From: Oscillospiraceae bacterium
Lineage (GTDB): Bacteria > Bacillota > Clostridia > Oscillospirales > Acutalibacteraceae
Assembly (NCBI GenBank): GCA_028706415.1
Contig: JAQWBK010000034.1
Coordinates: 1 to 14,621 of the forward strand
Direction of reading: 5' to 3'
Length of the DNA: 14,621 nt
Part shown: positions 1 through 7,252 of the stretch, piece by piece
Position numbering within the stretch: the stretch's first letter is position 1
How the letters are laid out: each line of letters opens with the position of its first letter
Translations under genes and position numbers: made by a program
Notes under the pieces: generated by a model
What the model was told of the DNA's origin: nothing
The model's input: only the letters and a program-made list of their open reading frames with translations
Database searches by the model: none

Positions 1-1
1 C

Positions 2-112
2 TCGATACCTTATGTGAACAACAGGGTTATAAAAAATGTCGGGGATGTTAATTCGGGGGACAGTCTCTCCCTTCGTGTTAGTGACGGAACTATAAAATGC
101 ACGGTTGATTGA
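2..112 (+). CDS. xseA: Exodeoxyribonuclease VII large subunit, C-terminal tail (partial)
   Basis: Reading from base 2, an open frame runs 36 codons to a TGA at 110-112 and ends in a Val-Gly-Asp-Val-Asn-Ser-Gly-Asp segment followed by Leu-Arg-Val-Ser-Asp-Gly-Thr-Ile. This resembles the last beta-rich segment of XseA, where a 'VGD...L.IRL.DG.I...V' pattern is typical. Exonuclease VII degrades single-stranded DNA from both ends and is made of one XseA with several XseB subunits. The next gene is xseB, 25 bases downstream, which is the usual neighbour and supports the call. The start and the catalytic part lie outside the window. The identification rests on a short tail plus context. Confidence 0.8.
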   Translation, partial: SIPYVNNRVIKNVGDVNSGDSLSLRVSDGTIKCTVD

Positions 113-137
113 TATTTAATCAGAAAGGAAGTGCCAT

Positions 138-389
138 ATGGCGGAAGAGTTGACATTTGAGAAAGCAATGACCAGACTGGAGAATATTGTAGCTCAGCTT
201 GAAGGCGGGCGCTGCACATTGGACGAGTCGCTAAAGCTGTTTGAAGAGGGGACTAAGCTTACAGCATACTGCTCAAAGGCACTAAAAACAGCCGAGCAGA
301 AGATTGTGCGCCTTACATCGGCGGATACCGACGGTAAGAAGGACGAAGATTTACCCAACATAGCCGACGAGGATAAGCCCGAACAGTAG
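138..389 (+). CDS. xseB: Exodeoxyribonuclease VII small subunit
   Basis: The protein is 83 residues, the family's normal size. It begins with a stretch typical of XseB: Leu-Thr-Phe-Glu-Lys-Ala-Met then Leu-Glu-x-Ile-Val-x-Gln-Leu-Glu, followed by 'LDESLKLFEEG' and a lysine/glutamate-rich tail. The fold is a small helical hairpin that binds the large subunit and is needed for an active nuclease complex in the cytoplasm. The ATG at 138 is preceded by GAAAGGAAG (about 8 bases away), so the start is well supported. It follows xseA directly and precedes ispA by 34 bases, the standard Firmicutes order. The last 20 residues are acidic and poorly conserved, as is common. Confidence 0.95.
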   Translation: MAEELTFEKAMTRLENIVAQLEGGRCTLDESLKLFEEGTKLTAYCSKALKTAEQKIVRLTSADTDGKKDEDLPNIADEDKPEQ

Positions 390-423
390 AGGAATTTTAA
401 CAGGTACGGAAAGGTTTGAATAA

Positions 424-1326
424 ATGAGTAATTCGATATACAATGATGATATGAAGCAGCACTTTAATATAATCGAATCATCTCTTCCAAAGTTTATTCC
501 ACTAAGCAGCTCGGGCTTGCAGGGCGAATTATTTAATGCTATGGAGTATTCCTGTGCTGCCGGGGGGAAACGGCTGCGGCCGGTTCTTTTGATGGAATTC
601 TGCAGAGTTTGCGGCGGGGATACAAAAAAAGCTCTGCCGTTTGCCTGTGCTGTTGAAATGATTCATTCCTATTCATTGGTTCACGATGACCTGCCCTGTA
701 TGGATGACAGCCCTTTACGGCGCGGCCGTCCGTCGACACACGCCGCATTCGGTGAAACCATGGCTCTGCTGGCGGGGGATGCGCTACTTAATCGCGCTTT
801 TGAGGTTATGCTTGACCCTGCCAATCGACAAGGGCTTTCGACGGAATCTGCAATTGAGGCGGCATTTATTCTTGCAAAAGCCTCAGGCGCGGGGGGTATG
901 GTCGGAGGTCAGGTGATTGACCTGAAAAGTGAGTGTAAAGCTATTGACATTTACACATTAGAGCAACTACAAGAAGGCAAAACGGCAGCACTTATTTCTG
1001 CCGCTTGCCGAATGGGATGCTGTATTGCAGGAGCAGATGATAAAAAAATAAATGCTGCTGGTGAATTTGGGTTGCAGCTAGGCCTTTGCTTTCAAGTTGT
1101 GGATGATATCCTTGACGAAACTGCAACCGCAGAACAGCTGGGAAAACCGTCCGGCAGTGACAGCCAAAATTGTAAGGCGACCTATGTTTCGGTTCTGGGG
1201 CTTAAAGAAGCCGAGTCATTTGCGCTAAGTAGAACGAAGCAGGCGATTTTGGCGCTTGAAGTATTCGGCAACCAAGCTGACGGACTTCGGGATTTGACAA
1301 ACGAGCTGTTAAGAAGAAACAAATAG
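424..1326 (+). CDS. ispA: Polyprenyl (geranyl/farnesyl) diphosphate synthase
   Basis: This 300-residue trans-isoprenyl diphosphate synthase joins isopentenyl diphosphate to allylic diphosphates, giving farnesyl (or geranylgeranyl) diphosphate for quinone and cell-wall lipid-carrier synthesis. Visible motifs are GGKRLRP (47-53), the first aspartate-rich motif DDLPCMDD (88-95) with the bacterial two-residue insertion and following RRGRPSTH, EGKTAAL (184-190), and the second aspartate-rich motif DDILD (227-231) followed by LGKPSGSD. These are the diphosphate and magnesium sites, and all look intact. Length matches bacterial IspA (about 290-300). A GGAAAGG lies about ten bases before the ATG. The position after xseB is typical. 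Exact chain length of the product (C15 or C20) cannot be decided from sequence alone. Confidence 0.94.
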   Translation: MSNSIYNDDMKQHFNIIESSLPKFIPLSSSGLQGELFNAMEYSCAAGGKRLRPVLLMEFCRVCGGDTKKALPFACAVEMIHSYSLVHDDLPCMDDSPLRRGRPSTHAAFGETMALLAGDALLNRAFEVMLDPANRQGLSTESAIEAAFILAKASGAGGMVGGQVIDLKSECKAIDIYTLEQLQEGKTAALISAACRMGCCIAGADDKKINAAGEFGLQLGLCFQVVDDILDETATAEQLGKPSGSDSQNCKATYVSVLGLKEAESFALSRTKQAILALEVFGNQADGLRDLTNELLRRNK

Positions 1327-1369
1327 ATGTCGCGCGGATTATTCCGGCGCTGGAAAGGCTTGAAAGGAT

Positions 1370-1849
1370 ATGACGGTCCTTTTTGATATCTTTAAAAATA
1401 GGGTTTTAGCTGCTGCAGTTCTTGGCTGGTTTTGCGCACAGTTTGCCAAACTGCTGTATACTCTCGTCTTCACCCGTAAGTGGAATCCCGAAAGACTTTG
1501 GGGTTCGGGGGGAATGCCGAGTGCCCATTCGTCAATGTCATGTGCTCTGACCATATCTATGGCGCGTATTCATGGTATTGATACACCTTTGTTTGCACTT
1601 GCAGTAATGTTTGCCTTTGTCACCATGTATGATGCCATGGGGGTGAGGCGCGAAGCCGGAGAGCATGCGAAACTGCTTAATAAATACCTCAACGAGATTG
1701 AAGCGCTAAAAGCTGATAAAGACGGGGATGGTATTCCCGATGTAAAGGTAAACGAGATTGAATTAAAAGAGTTTATAGGGCATACTCCTCTTGAAGTGTT
1801 AGGCGGCGTTTTGCTGGGCATTATAATCGGAATACTGATACCGGTATAA
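1370..1849 (+). CDS. Divergent PAP2 family (DUF212, YuiD-like) membrane protein
   Basis: The protein has 159 residues. The family signature is clear: GGMPSAHSS (47-55), DAMGVRREAGEHAKLLN (88-104) and GHTPLEVLGG (137-146). There are hydrophobic segments at about 11-34, 56-68, 73-88 and 143-158. DUF212 proteins are distantly related to PAP2 acid phosphatases; B. subtilis YuiD is a member, and their substrate is not established. A phosphatase acting on a lipid or prenyl diphosphate would suit the position between ispA and dxs, but that is inference. Oddly, residues 116-124 read DKDGDGIPD, an EF-hand or thrombospondin-3-like calcium loop, placed in the hydrophilic loop before the last membrane segment. 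The ATG at 1370 is the first in frame after an in-frame TGA and is closely preceded by GAAAGGA. Confidence 0.88.
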   Translation: MTVLFDIFKNRVLAAAVLGWFCAQFAKLLYTLVFTRKWNPERLWGSGGMPSAHSSMSCALTISMARIHGIDTPLFALAVMFAFVTMYDAMGVRREAGEHAKLLNKYLNEIEALKADKDGDGIPDVKVNEIELKEFIGHTPLEVLGGVLLGIIIGILIPV

Positions 1850-1884
1850 AACCGATCGCCCTACAAAAAAAATCTATGCCGCAA

Positions 1885-1920
1885 TCTCAACCGTTGCCGA
1901 CTTTCGAGCGAGGGTTGAGA
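1885..1920 (+). repeat. 8-bp inverted repeat upstream of dxs
   Basis: TCTCAACC at 1885-1892 is the exact reverse complement of GGTTGAGA at 1913-1920, with a 20-base loop. No T-tract follows, so it is not an intrinsic terminator. It lies between the DUF212 stop and the preferred dxs start, and would form a leader hairpin in the operon transcript. Its function is unknown and it could be chance. Confidence 0.45.
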
Positions 1921-1950
1921 CAATTATATTTATTTATCGGCAGAGAAAGC

Positions 1951-1954
1951 GAGG
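1951..1954 (+). promoter_or_regulatory. Candidate ribosome binding site deciding the dxs start
   Basis: GAGG lies 11 bases before the ATG at 1966. The only alternative upstream in-frame ATG (1876) is preceded by an A-rich stretch with no Shine-Dalgarno match. The spacing is a little long, so support is moderate. Confidence 0.5.
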
Positions 1955-1965
1955 CTTGTCTGTAT

Positions 1966-3879
1966 ATGTCTGATACAAAGAATACCCATACTAATTATCT
2001 GGATAATATTCAGTCGCCGCAGGATATAAAGGGTTTGACGATTTCACAGCTGACCGAGCTTTGTAATGAAATCCGTGATACACTGATAAATACAGTATCT
2101 CAAACCGGCGGGCATCTCTCGTCAAATCTGGGTGTTGTTGAGTTGACGGTTGCCATGCATAAGGTTTTTAATACACCCAAAGACCAGTTTGTCTGGGATG
2201 TGGGTCATCAATGCTATGTTCATAAGCTGCTGACCGGACGCGCCCAGCTTTTTAATACCCTTCGCAATGAGGGGGGGCTGTCGGGTTTTCCCGATCCGTG
2301 TGAAAGCGAGCACGATTCATTTATTGCAGGGCACAGCAGCACCTCCATTTCGGCTGCAAACGGTATGGCAAAGGCTAAGGCTCTGCTGGGCAGTGAGGGT
2401 ACGGTGGTTGCAGTCATCGGTGATGGGGCCATGACCGGAGGGCTGGCGTATGAAGGTCTCAGTAATGCCGGCCGCAGCAAGGATCGTCTTATTGTGGTGC
2501 TTAATGACAACGGTATGTCGATTAGCCAAAATGTCGGTTTTGTTGCCCGTCATCTGGCAACCCTGCGCGCTCGTCCAAGATATGTTCGGGCAAAAACCAT
2601 GTTCAGCAATATAGTTGCCTCCATTCCTTTTATCGGGGCTCCTATTCGCAACCGTTTACTACATTTTAAAACAAAGCTGAAAAAGGTGATGTACAGCCGA
2701 AGCAGCTTTTTTGAAGAAATGGGCTTTAATTATATAGGTCCGTTAAACGGGCATGATTTAAAGGATTTAATTCGGGGCTTTCAGGCGGCGAGGCGGCTTG
2801 ACCGGCCCGTACTGCTGCATGTTGCAACCGTTAAAGGCAAGGGTTATCAATACGCCGAAAAAGACCCCGATGTATACCATGGTATTTCCGGATTTGATAC
2901 TAAAACCGGTTTAGCTTTGCCGTCATCCTGCTGCTTTTCTTCTGTCTTCGGTGAGGAGCTCTGTTCTCTTGCCGAGCAGGATCAGCGAATTTGTGCGATT
3001 ACCGCCGCAATGAAATCCGGCACAGGACTAAATAAATTCGGTGAACGCTTTCCCAACCGCTGCTTTGATGTCGGAATTGCCGAGGGGCATGCCGTAACCT
3101 TTGCTGCCGGCCTTGCTCATAATGATGCACTTCCTGTCTTTGCGGTATACTCTACCTTTTTGCAGCGCAGCTATGACCAAATCCTTAACGATGCCGCCAT
3201 ATCCGGAGAGCATGTTGTTTTAGCAATAGACCGCGCCGGTATCGTGGGGGAGGATGGCGTAACACATCAGGGTTTATTTGATGTGGCGTTTTTGAAAACA
3301 ATACCCGGCGTTACCGTCTATTCGCCGTCATGTTATAACGAGCTTCGTATCAATCTTCGCCAGGCTATTTATGATGTTACCGGGTTGGCAGCTGTACGTT
3401 ATCCACGCGGAGGGGAACCGGAAGGCCTGAAGAATTATCTGCCCGATTATAAACCCAGCACCTTATTGAAGGCTGCCGGCGCACGGGTTTTACTCATAAC
3501 CTACGGCCGAAATTTTGCAAATGTTAAAAAGGCTGCAGACAGCCTTCGTGCATCCGGAATTTCGGTCTCGGTTCTGAAGCTTACCCGTATTTTGCCCCTT
3601 GAAGAGGAATGGGCAGAAATCGCACTTTCCTATGAACAGACCTATTTTTTTGAAGAAGGTATTCGGGCAGGCGGGATTGGTGAGAGCTTGGGGTTGATAC
3701 TTTTACAACGGGGATATACCGGGAAATATAGAAATGTTGCCATCGACGGATTTGTTCCATCGTGTCGCACCCAGTCAGGGCTTGAAAAAGCAGGGCTGGA
3801 TGCAAAAAGCATACAAGAACTTGTGCGGGCGGACTGTATGGATAAAGAGAAGGTCAGGCCATGGGCTCGGACAATCTGA
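1966..3879 (+). CDS. dxs: 1-deoxy-D-xylulose-5-phosphate synthase
   Basis: This cytosolic thiamine-diphosphate enzyme condenses pyruvate and glyceraldehyde-3-phosphate to DXP, the first step of the methylerythritol-phosphate pathway and a branch point to thiamine and pyridoxal. From the ATG at 1966 it has 637 residues, the normal length. Visible are GGHLSSNLG (48-56), WDVGHQCYVHK (77-87), GHSSTSIS (122-129), the ThDP/Mg motif starting GDGAMTGG (152-159) and ending near LNDNG (179-183), and in the transketolase-like second half 'GIAEGHAV' with the catalytic Glu, followed by 'DRAGIVGEDGVTHQG'. An upstream in-frame ATG at 1876 would add 30 residues with no family resemblance and has no ribosome binding site, so 1966 is preferred. 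Dxs proteins normally begin just before 'YLDNIQSPQDIK'. The next gene is nadK, 31 bases on. Confidence 0.95.
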   Translation: MSDTKNTHTNYLDNIQSPQDIKGLTISQLTELCNEIRDTLINTVSQTGGHLSSNLGVVELTVAMHKVFNTPKDQFVWDVGHQCYVHKLLTGRAQLFNTLRNEGGLSGFPDPCESEHDSFIAGHSSTSISAANGMAKAKALLGSEGTVVAVIGDGAMTGGLAYEGLSNAGRSKDRLIVVLNDNGMSISQNVGFVARHLATLRARPRYVRAKTMFSNIVASIPFIGAPIRNRLLHFKTKLKKVMYSRSSFFEEMGFNYIGPLNGHDLKDLIRGFQAARRLDRPVLLHVATVKGKGYQYAEKDPDVYHGISGFDTKTGLALPSSCCFSSVFGEELCSLAEQDQRICAITAAMKSGTGLNKFGERFPNRCFDVGIAEGHAVTFAAGLAHNDALPVFAVYSTFLQRSYDQILNDAAISGEHVVLAIDRAGIVGEDGVTHQGLFDVAFLKTIPGVTVYSPSCYNELRINLRQAIYDVTGLAAVRYPRGGEPEGLKNYLPDYKPSTLLKAAGARVLLITYGRNFANVKKAADSLRASGISVSVLKLTRILPLEEEWAEIALSYEQTYFFEEGIRAGGIGESLGLILLQRGYTGKYRNVAIDGFVPSCRTQSGLEKAGLDAKSIQELVRADCMDKEKVRPWARTI

Positions 3880-3896
3880 AAGATGCACTAGCAACG

Positions 3897-3906
3897 AAAG
3901 GAAGGG
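3897..3906 (+). promoter_or_regulatory. Ribosome binding site fixing the nadK start
   Basis: AAAGGAAGGG lies just before the ATG at 3911. The open frame continues upstream to 3734, but that extension overlaps dxs and translates to non-homologous sequence, so this site sets the start. Confidence 0.75.
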
Positions 3907-3910
3907 TCTC

Positions 3911-4747
3911 ATGCGGATTGCGCTTATAGCAAATGAAAAAGCGGCAGAGGCAAAATCGTTGTATAAACGCGTATTTTCCACCCTTGAGGAGCTTGGTGCC
4001 GAGGTTTTGACCCCTCCGGCGGGGACCGAGTTTCCTTTAAACGCAACGGATGAGCTGATATCAGCTTGTGCGATGGTGGTTGTTCTGGGCGGAGACGGTA
4101 CAATAATACATACCGCAAAACGAGCAGCCAACTTTAACCGTCCGGTTTTAGGTATTAACTGCGGTCAGCTGGGCTTTATGGCAGGATTGGAATGTGATGA
4201 GCTATCAAAGCTTTCGGCCCTTATGAACGGGCACTATACAATTGAAAAACGGATGATGCTTAATATTGAAATTAATTCTTCCAGAGGTAATAAGACCACG
4301 CTGCATGCATTAAACGAAGCGGTCGTTGCCCGTGGTGCGCTTTCAAAAATGGTTGAATTTGAGGTATCAAGTGAGCGTGAGCATGTTCTGGCATATCGGG
4401 CAGATGGGATAATAATTGCAACTCCCACCGGTTCGACCGCATATTCTCTTTCGGCAGGCGGGCCAATAATCGACCCGGGTGTACGCTGCCTTTTGATGAC
4501 TCCCATTTGTGCACACTCGCTTCATGCGCGATCATATATATTTGATGAAAATTCACAGATTTATCTTAAAACAAAAAATATTCAGGAACAGGAAGTTTTT
4601 CTTATTGTTGACGGCGAGGAGGGCTTGCAGATCCGAGCTGACGATGTTTTAGTTATTTCCCGCTCCGAAATATTTGCAAGCCTAATAATCATAGATGAAA
4701 CACCCTTCTATCAAGTTCTCAATAAAAAGCTTATAAGCCGTCATTAA
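3911..4747 (+). CDS. nadK: NAD kinase (ATP/polyphosphate-NAD 2'-kinase)
   Basis: The enzyme phosphorylates NAD to NADP in the cytoplasm and so sets the NADPH supply. The 278-residue product carries the GGDGT motif (60-64) whose Asp is catalytic, LGINCGQLGFMAGLE (80-94), the NE pair in ALNEAVV (133-139), and the long conserved block DGIIIATPTGSTAYSLSAGGPIIDP (165-189), followed by TPICAHSL. All look intact. 'GQLGFMA' has Met where many homologues have Leu, a mild variation. The preferred ATG at 3911 has a strong ribosome binding site and gives the usual N-terminus (MRIALIANEK). In many Firmicutes tlyA sits between dxs and nadK; only 31 bases separate them here. argR begins 19 bases downstream, so co-transcription is likely. 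Confidence 0.96.
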   Translation: MRIALIANEKAAEAKSLYKRVFSTLEELGAEVLTPPAGTEFPLNATDELISACAMVVVLGGDGTIIHTAKRAANFNRPVLGINCGQLGFMAGLECDELSKLSALMNGHYTIEKRMMLNIEINSSRGNKTTLHALNEAVVARGALSKMVEFEVSSEREHVLAYRADGIIIATPTGSTAYSLSAGGPIIDPGVRCLLMTPICAHSLHARSYIFDENSQIYLKTKNIQEQEVFLIVDGEEGLQIRADDVLVISRSEIFASLIIIDETPFYQVLNKKLISRH

Positions 4748-4766
4748 TGATACGGGGAGATATTAG

Positions 4767-5216
4767 ATGAAAGCAAAAAGGCATGCCAAAATTCTCGACA
4801 TAATTCGCTCATATTCGGTCAACACACAAGAAGAGCTTCTTAAATATCTGAACAAGAGCGGTTTCAATGTTACCCAAGCTACCGTTTCACGGGATATTAA
4901 GGAACTCAGGTTGATTAAGACGCTGGGTGGGGATGGGAATTATCATTATTCGACCGTTCAGCAGGAAGGCGAGAATATTTCTTCCAAATTCTATTCACTT
5001 TTTTCGGATACGGTAAGAAATATTGATTATGCCGGTAATATTGTCGTGGTTAAATGCTTGTCCGGAATGGCCATGGCGGCCTGCGCCGCTCTTGATGCTC
5101 TCAATCGCCCGAATATTGTCGGGACGATTTCGGGTGATAATACATTTCTCTGTGTTATGCGGGATGAAAATAATGCCATTGATTTTGTCAGCGAGCTTAA
5201 AAAGCTTAGGGAGTAA
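4767..5216 (+). CDS. argR: Arginine repressor ArgR/AhrC
   Basis: The protein has 149 residues, the standard length. The N-terminal winged-helix DNA-binding domain (about 1-70) includes the recognition helix NVTQATVSRDIKELRL (34-49). The C-terminal oligomerisation and arginine-binding domain (about 80-149) ends with GTISGDNTFLCVMR (119-132). In this family a hexamer with bound arginine represses arginine biosynthesis and can activate catabolism. The usual ligand motif is GT-x-x-GDDT; here the second aspartate is Asn (N125), which could alter ligand affinity (see findings). GGGGAG lies about ten bases before the ATG. argR between nadK and recN is the classical Firmicutes arrangement, so the position says little about local regulation. 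Confidence 0.95.
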   Translation: MKAKRHAKILDIIRSYSVNTQEELLKYLNKSGFNVTQATVSRDIKELRLIKTLGGDGNYHYSTVQQEGENISSKFYSLFSDTVRNIDYAGNIVVVKCLSGMAMAACAALDALNRPNIVGTISGDNTFLCVMRDENNAIDFVSELKKLRE

Positions 5217-5319
5217 GGCCGTTTTTTCTATATCTGATATCGCTTAAATGATTATTTTTGAACCTTGTGCCTGAATATAATTATTTGACCGGGGCGCGGA
5301 AAGGTAGGGCTAATTATCT

Positions 5320-6987
5320 ATGCTGACCAGTCTGCACATAGAAAACATTGCAGTTATTGAAAAAGCCGGAATCGAGCTGGGTTCCGGTTTAAACGTGCTT
5401 ACCGGCGAAACCGGTGCGGGCAAATCCATGGTAATTGACGCCATTAATGCCGCTCTTGGCGAACGAATAAGCAGGGATGTGGTTCGCACAGGCAGTCAGC
5501 AGGCGCTGGTTACCGCGGTTTTTAACAATATATCAAGCAGGAATTGTCTTGCACTAAAAGAGCTTGGATATCCGCCCGATGAGGACGGTGCTTTACTTAT
5601 TCAAAGGACAATTTTCGCCGATGGCAAGGGAAGCAGCTGCCGGATTAACGGTCAACCTGCCACGGTTTCCATCCTCAGAACAATTGGGCGTATGCTGGTT
5701 AATATTCACGGACAGCACGAAAATCAGGCGCTTTTGTCCACAGAACGACATGTGGATTATTTGGAGCAGATTGGTGGGCTGTTGCCTCTGCATGAAAAAT
5801 ACTCTGAGGCATACGACCATTTATGCGATATCAGGCGGCAGCTTGAAAAAACCAAAATGGATGAGGGAGCAAAGGCACGAAGAATAGATATGCTGCGCTA
5901 TCAAATAGATGAAATAGAGGCTGCAGAGCTTCAACCGGGTGAGGAGGAGGAGCTGAAGAGCCAGCGTGAGCTTTACCGAAATGCCGAAAAAATCGCGGTT
6001 TCTCTCGGCGGTGCCCGCCGGTGCTTTTCGGGGGATGAGGAAGGCGGAGGTTCTCTTGCAATGGTGTCGGATGCCGTGTCATATTTGCAGGACGCCGGAC
6101 ATTATGTTGAAAACATGGCCGAGTTTAGCCGTCGGGTTGAAGGCATTTTATATGATATGGAAGAATGCGCCCAAGAGCTTAGGGATTTTGCGTCCCATCT
6201 TGATTTTGAACCCGCCGAGCTTGAGCTTGTGGAGGAACGGCTGGATCGTATTCACCGTCTAATTTCAAAATATGGTGGAAATGAGCAAGAGGTGCTTGCA
6301 TTCCTTGAGCAAGCGCGGCAGGAGCTGGATTCTATCGAATTATCAGATATGCTTGCGGCCCGACTTCAAGGTGAATTGGAGCAGGCGAAAAAGACGGCAT
6401 TGGAATTGGCTCAGCAGCTATCGGCCGCCCGTCGTAAGTCGGCGACTGAATACGAACAAAAGGTGCAAGAGCAGCTTGCTTTCCTTGATATGCCGGGGGT
6501 TAGGCTGAGTATATCCATCGAGACGGTTGAACCGGGCCCAAATGGAATAGACAGCGTGGAATTCTTAATTTCGGCCAATCCGGGTGAAACTCCGCGCCCG
6601 CTTGCAAAAATCGCATCAGGGGGTGAGCTTTCGCGCATAATGTTGGCGTTAAAATCGGTTATGGCAAATGCGGATGATATTGATTCCCTGGTATTTGATG
6701 AAATCGATACCGGAATAAGCGGTCGAGCCGCGCATAAGGTTGGTATAAAGCTGCGCGAAACCTCCAAAAGCAGACAGGTTATCTGTGTTACACACTTAGC
6801 TCAGATAGGGGCGCAGGCAGATAATCATTACTTGATTGAAAAGACGGTTCATGATGGCCGCACCTATACCGATGTTACCGCCTTGGACAATGAAGGCCGC
6901 GAAAAGGAGCTTGCAAGAATTATCGGTGGCACTGTAACCCAAGCAACCCTTGAAGCAGCCCGGGAGATGCTGGCAGGAATTAAATAA
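5320..6987 (+). CDS. recN: DNA repair protein RecN (SMC-like ATPase)
   Basis: RecN is an SMC-family ATPase recruited early to double-strand breaks, where it helps hold ends or sister chromatids for RecA-dependent repair. The 555-residue product is full length. Visible are Walker A GETGAGKS (29-36), the RecN block RINGQPATVS...NIHGQHENQ (about 108-137), glutamate/lysine-rich coiled-coil regions at about 150-230 and 300-390, the ABC signature ASGGELSR (about 430-440), Walker B LVFDEIDTGISG (about 457-468) and the H-loop VTHLAQIGAQAD. A purine-rich AAAGGTAGGG lies upstream, about 11 bases from the ATG. The 103-base gap after argR is the largest between genes in this block and could hold a separate promoter (a TATAAT occurs at 5276-5281, with no good -35). 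No LexA box was recognised. Confidence 0.96.
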   Translation: MLTSLHIENIAVIEKAGIELGSGLNVLTGETGAGKSMVIDAINAALGERISRDVVRTGSQQALVTAVFNNISSRNCLALKELGYPPDEDGALLIQRTIFADGKGSSCRINGQPATVSILRTIGRMLVNIHGQHENQALLSTERHVDYLEQIGGLLPLHEKYSEAYDHLCDIRRQLEKTKMDEGAKARRIDMLRYQIDEIEAAELQPGEEEELKSQRELYRNAEKIAVSLGGARRCFSGDEEGGGSLAMVSDAVSYLQDAGHYVENMAEFSRRVEGILYDMEECAQELRDFASHLDFEPAELELVEERLDRIHRLISKYGGNEQEVLAFLEQARQELDSIELSDMLAARLQGELEQAKKTALELAQQLSAARRKSATEYEQKVQEQLAFLDMPGVRLSISIETVEPGPNGIDSVEFLISANPGETPRPLAKIASGGELSRIMLALKSVMANADDIDSLVFDEIDTGISGRAAHKVGIKLRETSKSRQVICVTHLAQIGAQADNHYLIEKTVHDGRTYTDVTALDNEGREKELARIIGGTVTQATLEAAREMLAGIK

Positions 6988-7005
6988 TTAAATAATTAAT
7001 TCAAG

Positions 7006-7082
7006 TTAATCCCGCCACCTAAAAACTTGATTTTTATTATAAAAACGTGTATAATAAACCAACAACCAAAAGGCGGGATTAA
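7006..7082 (+). repeat. 11-bp perfect inverted repeat bracketing the ffs promoter
   Basis: TTAATCCCGCC at 7006-7016 is the exact reverse complement of GGCGGGATTAA at 7072-7082. The arms are 55 bases apart, and the promoter with TTGATT and TATAAT lies entirely between them. The right arm falls just inside the predicted transcript. No T-tract supports a terminator. Its role is unknown; it could be an operator pair or a cruciform (see findings). Confidence 0.7.
7027..7055 (+). promoter_or_regulatory. Sigma-A promoter for ffs (and probably dnaX)
   Basis: TTGATT (7027-7032) and a perfect TATAAT (7050-7055) are separated by 17 bases, with an AT-rich stretch (TTTTATTATAAAAA) in between. The predicted start is near 7061-7063, about 40 bases before the mature SRP RNA. 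This is one of the two strongest promoters in the window and fits a highly expressed stable RNA. Confidence 0.85.
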
Positions 7083-7103
7083 ACCTGCTTTATCCTTTAT
7101 AAC

Positions 7104-7252
7104 CGTGTGCTTTGGGGCATACGGACGGGCGGGTCCTGTGCGACGGAGCTCCGTGAACCATGTCAGGCGGGGAACCGAGCAGCATTAAGCGGTTGTTGCC
7201 GTGCGCCGCAGTAAACCTGTCCGTTCGTATGCCCGAAGGCACGCGTTTTTTT
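7104..7252 (+). ncRNA. ffs: Signal recognition particle RNA, small bacterial type (4.5S-like)
   Basis: SRP RNA binds Ffh and targets nascent membrane proteins. The conserved apical domain is plain: TGTCAGG (7161-7167), a CGG/CCG stem closed by a GGAA tetraloop (7168-7177), then AGCAGCA (7178-7184). This matches the universal GTCAGG...GGAA...AGCAGC helix-8 geometry. GTGAACC and TTAAGCGGTT flank it. The long helix closes outside: GGGCATACG near 7114 pairs with CGTATGCCC near 7225, and CGTGTGC (7104-7110) pairs with GCACGCG (7239-7245). Seven Ts follow (7246-7252), so the last helix probably doubles as an intrinsic terminator. No Alu-type domain is evident at the ends, so this is the short form. 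The position upstream of dnaX is as in many Firmicutes. Exact processed ends are not known. Confidence 0.92.

Noticed and set aside
3734..3910. N-terminal extension of the nadK frame overlapping dxs
   Set aside because: It overlaps the conserved end of dxs by about 145 bases, has no family resemblance, and a strong ribosome binding site with the typical NadK N-terminus occurs at 3911.
3775..4131. 118-codon minus-strand ORF over dxs/nadK
   Set aside because: It is antisense to two clear genes and has low-complexity composition typical of shadow frames; the same holds for other long antisense frames in the window, including those over recN, dnaX and the permease.
5217..5319. LexA (SOS) box or clear promoter before recN
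   Set aside because: No CGAAC-N4-GTTCG-like palindrome is seen. TATAAT at 5276-5281 lacks a matching -35 at the right distance.
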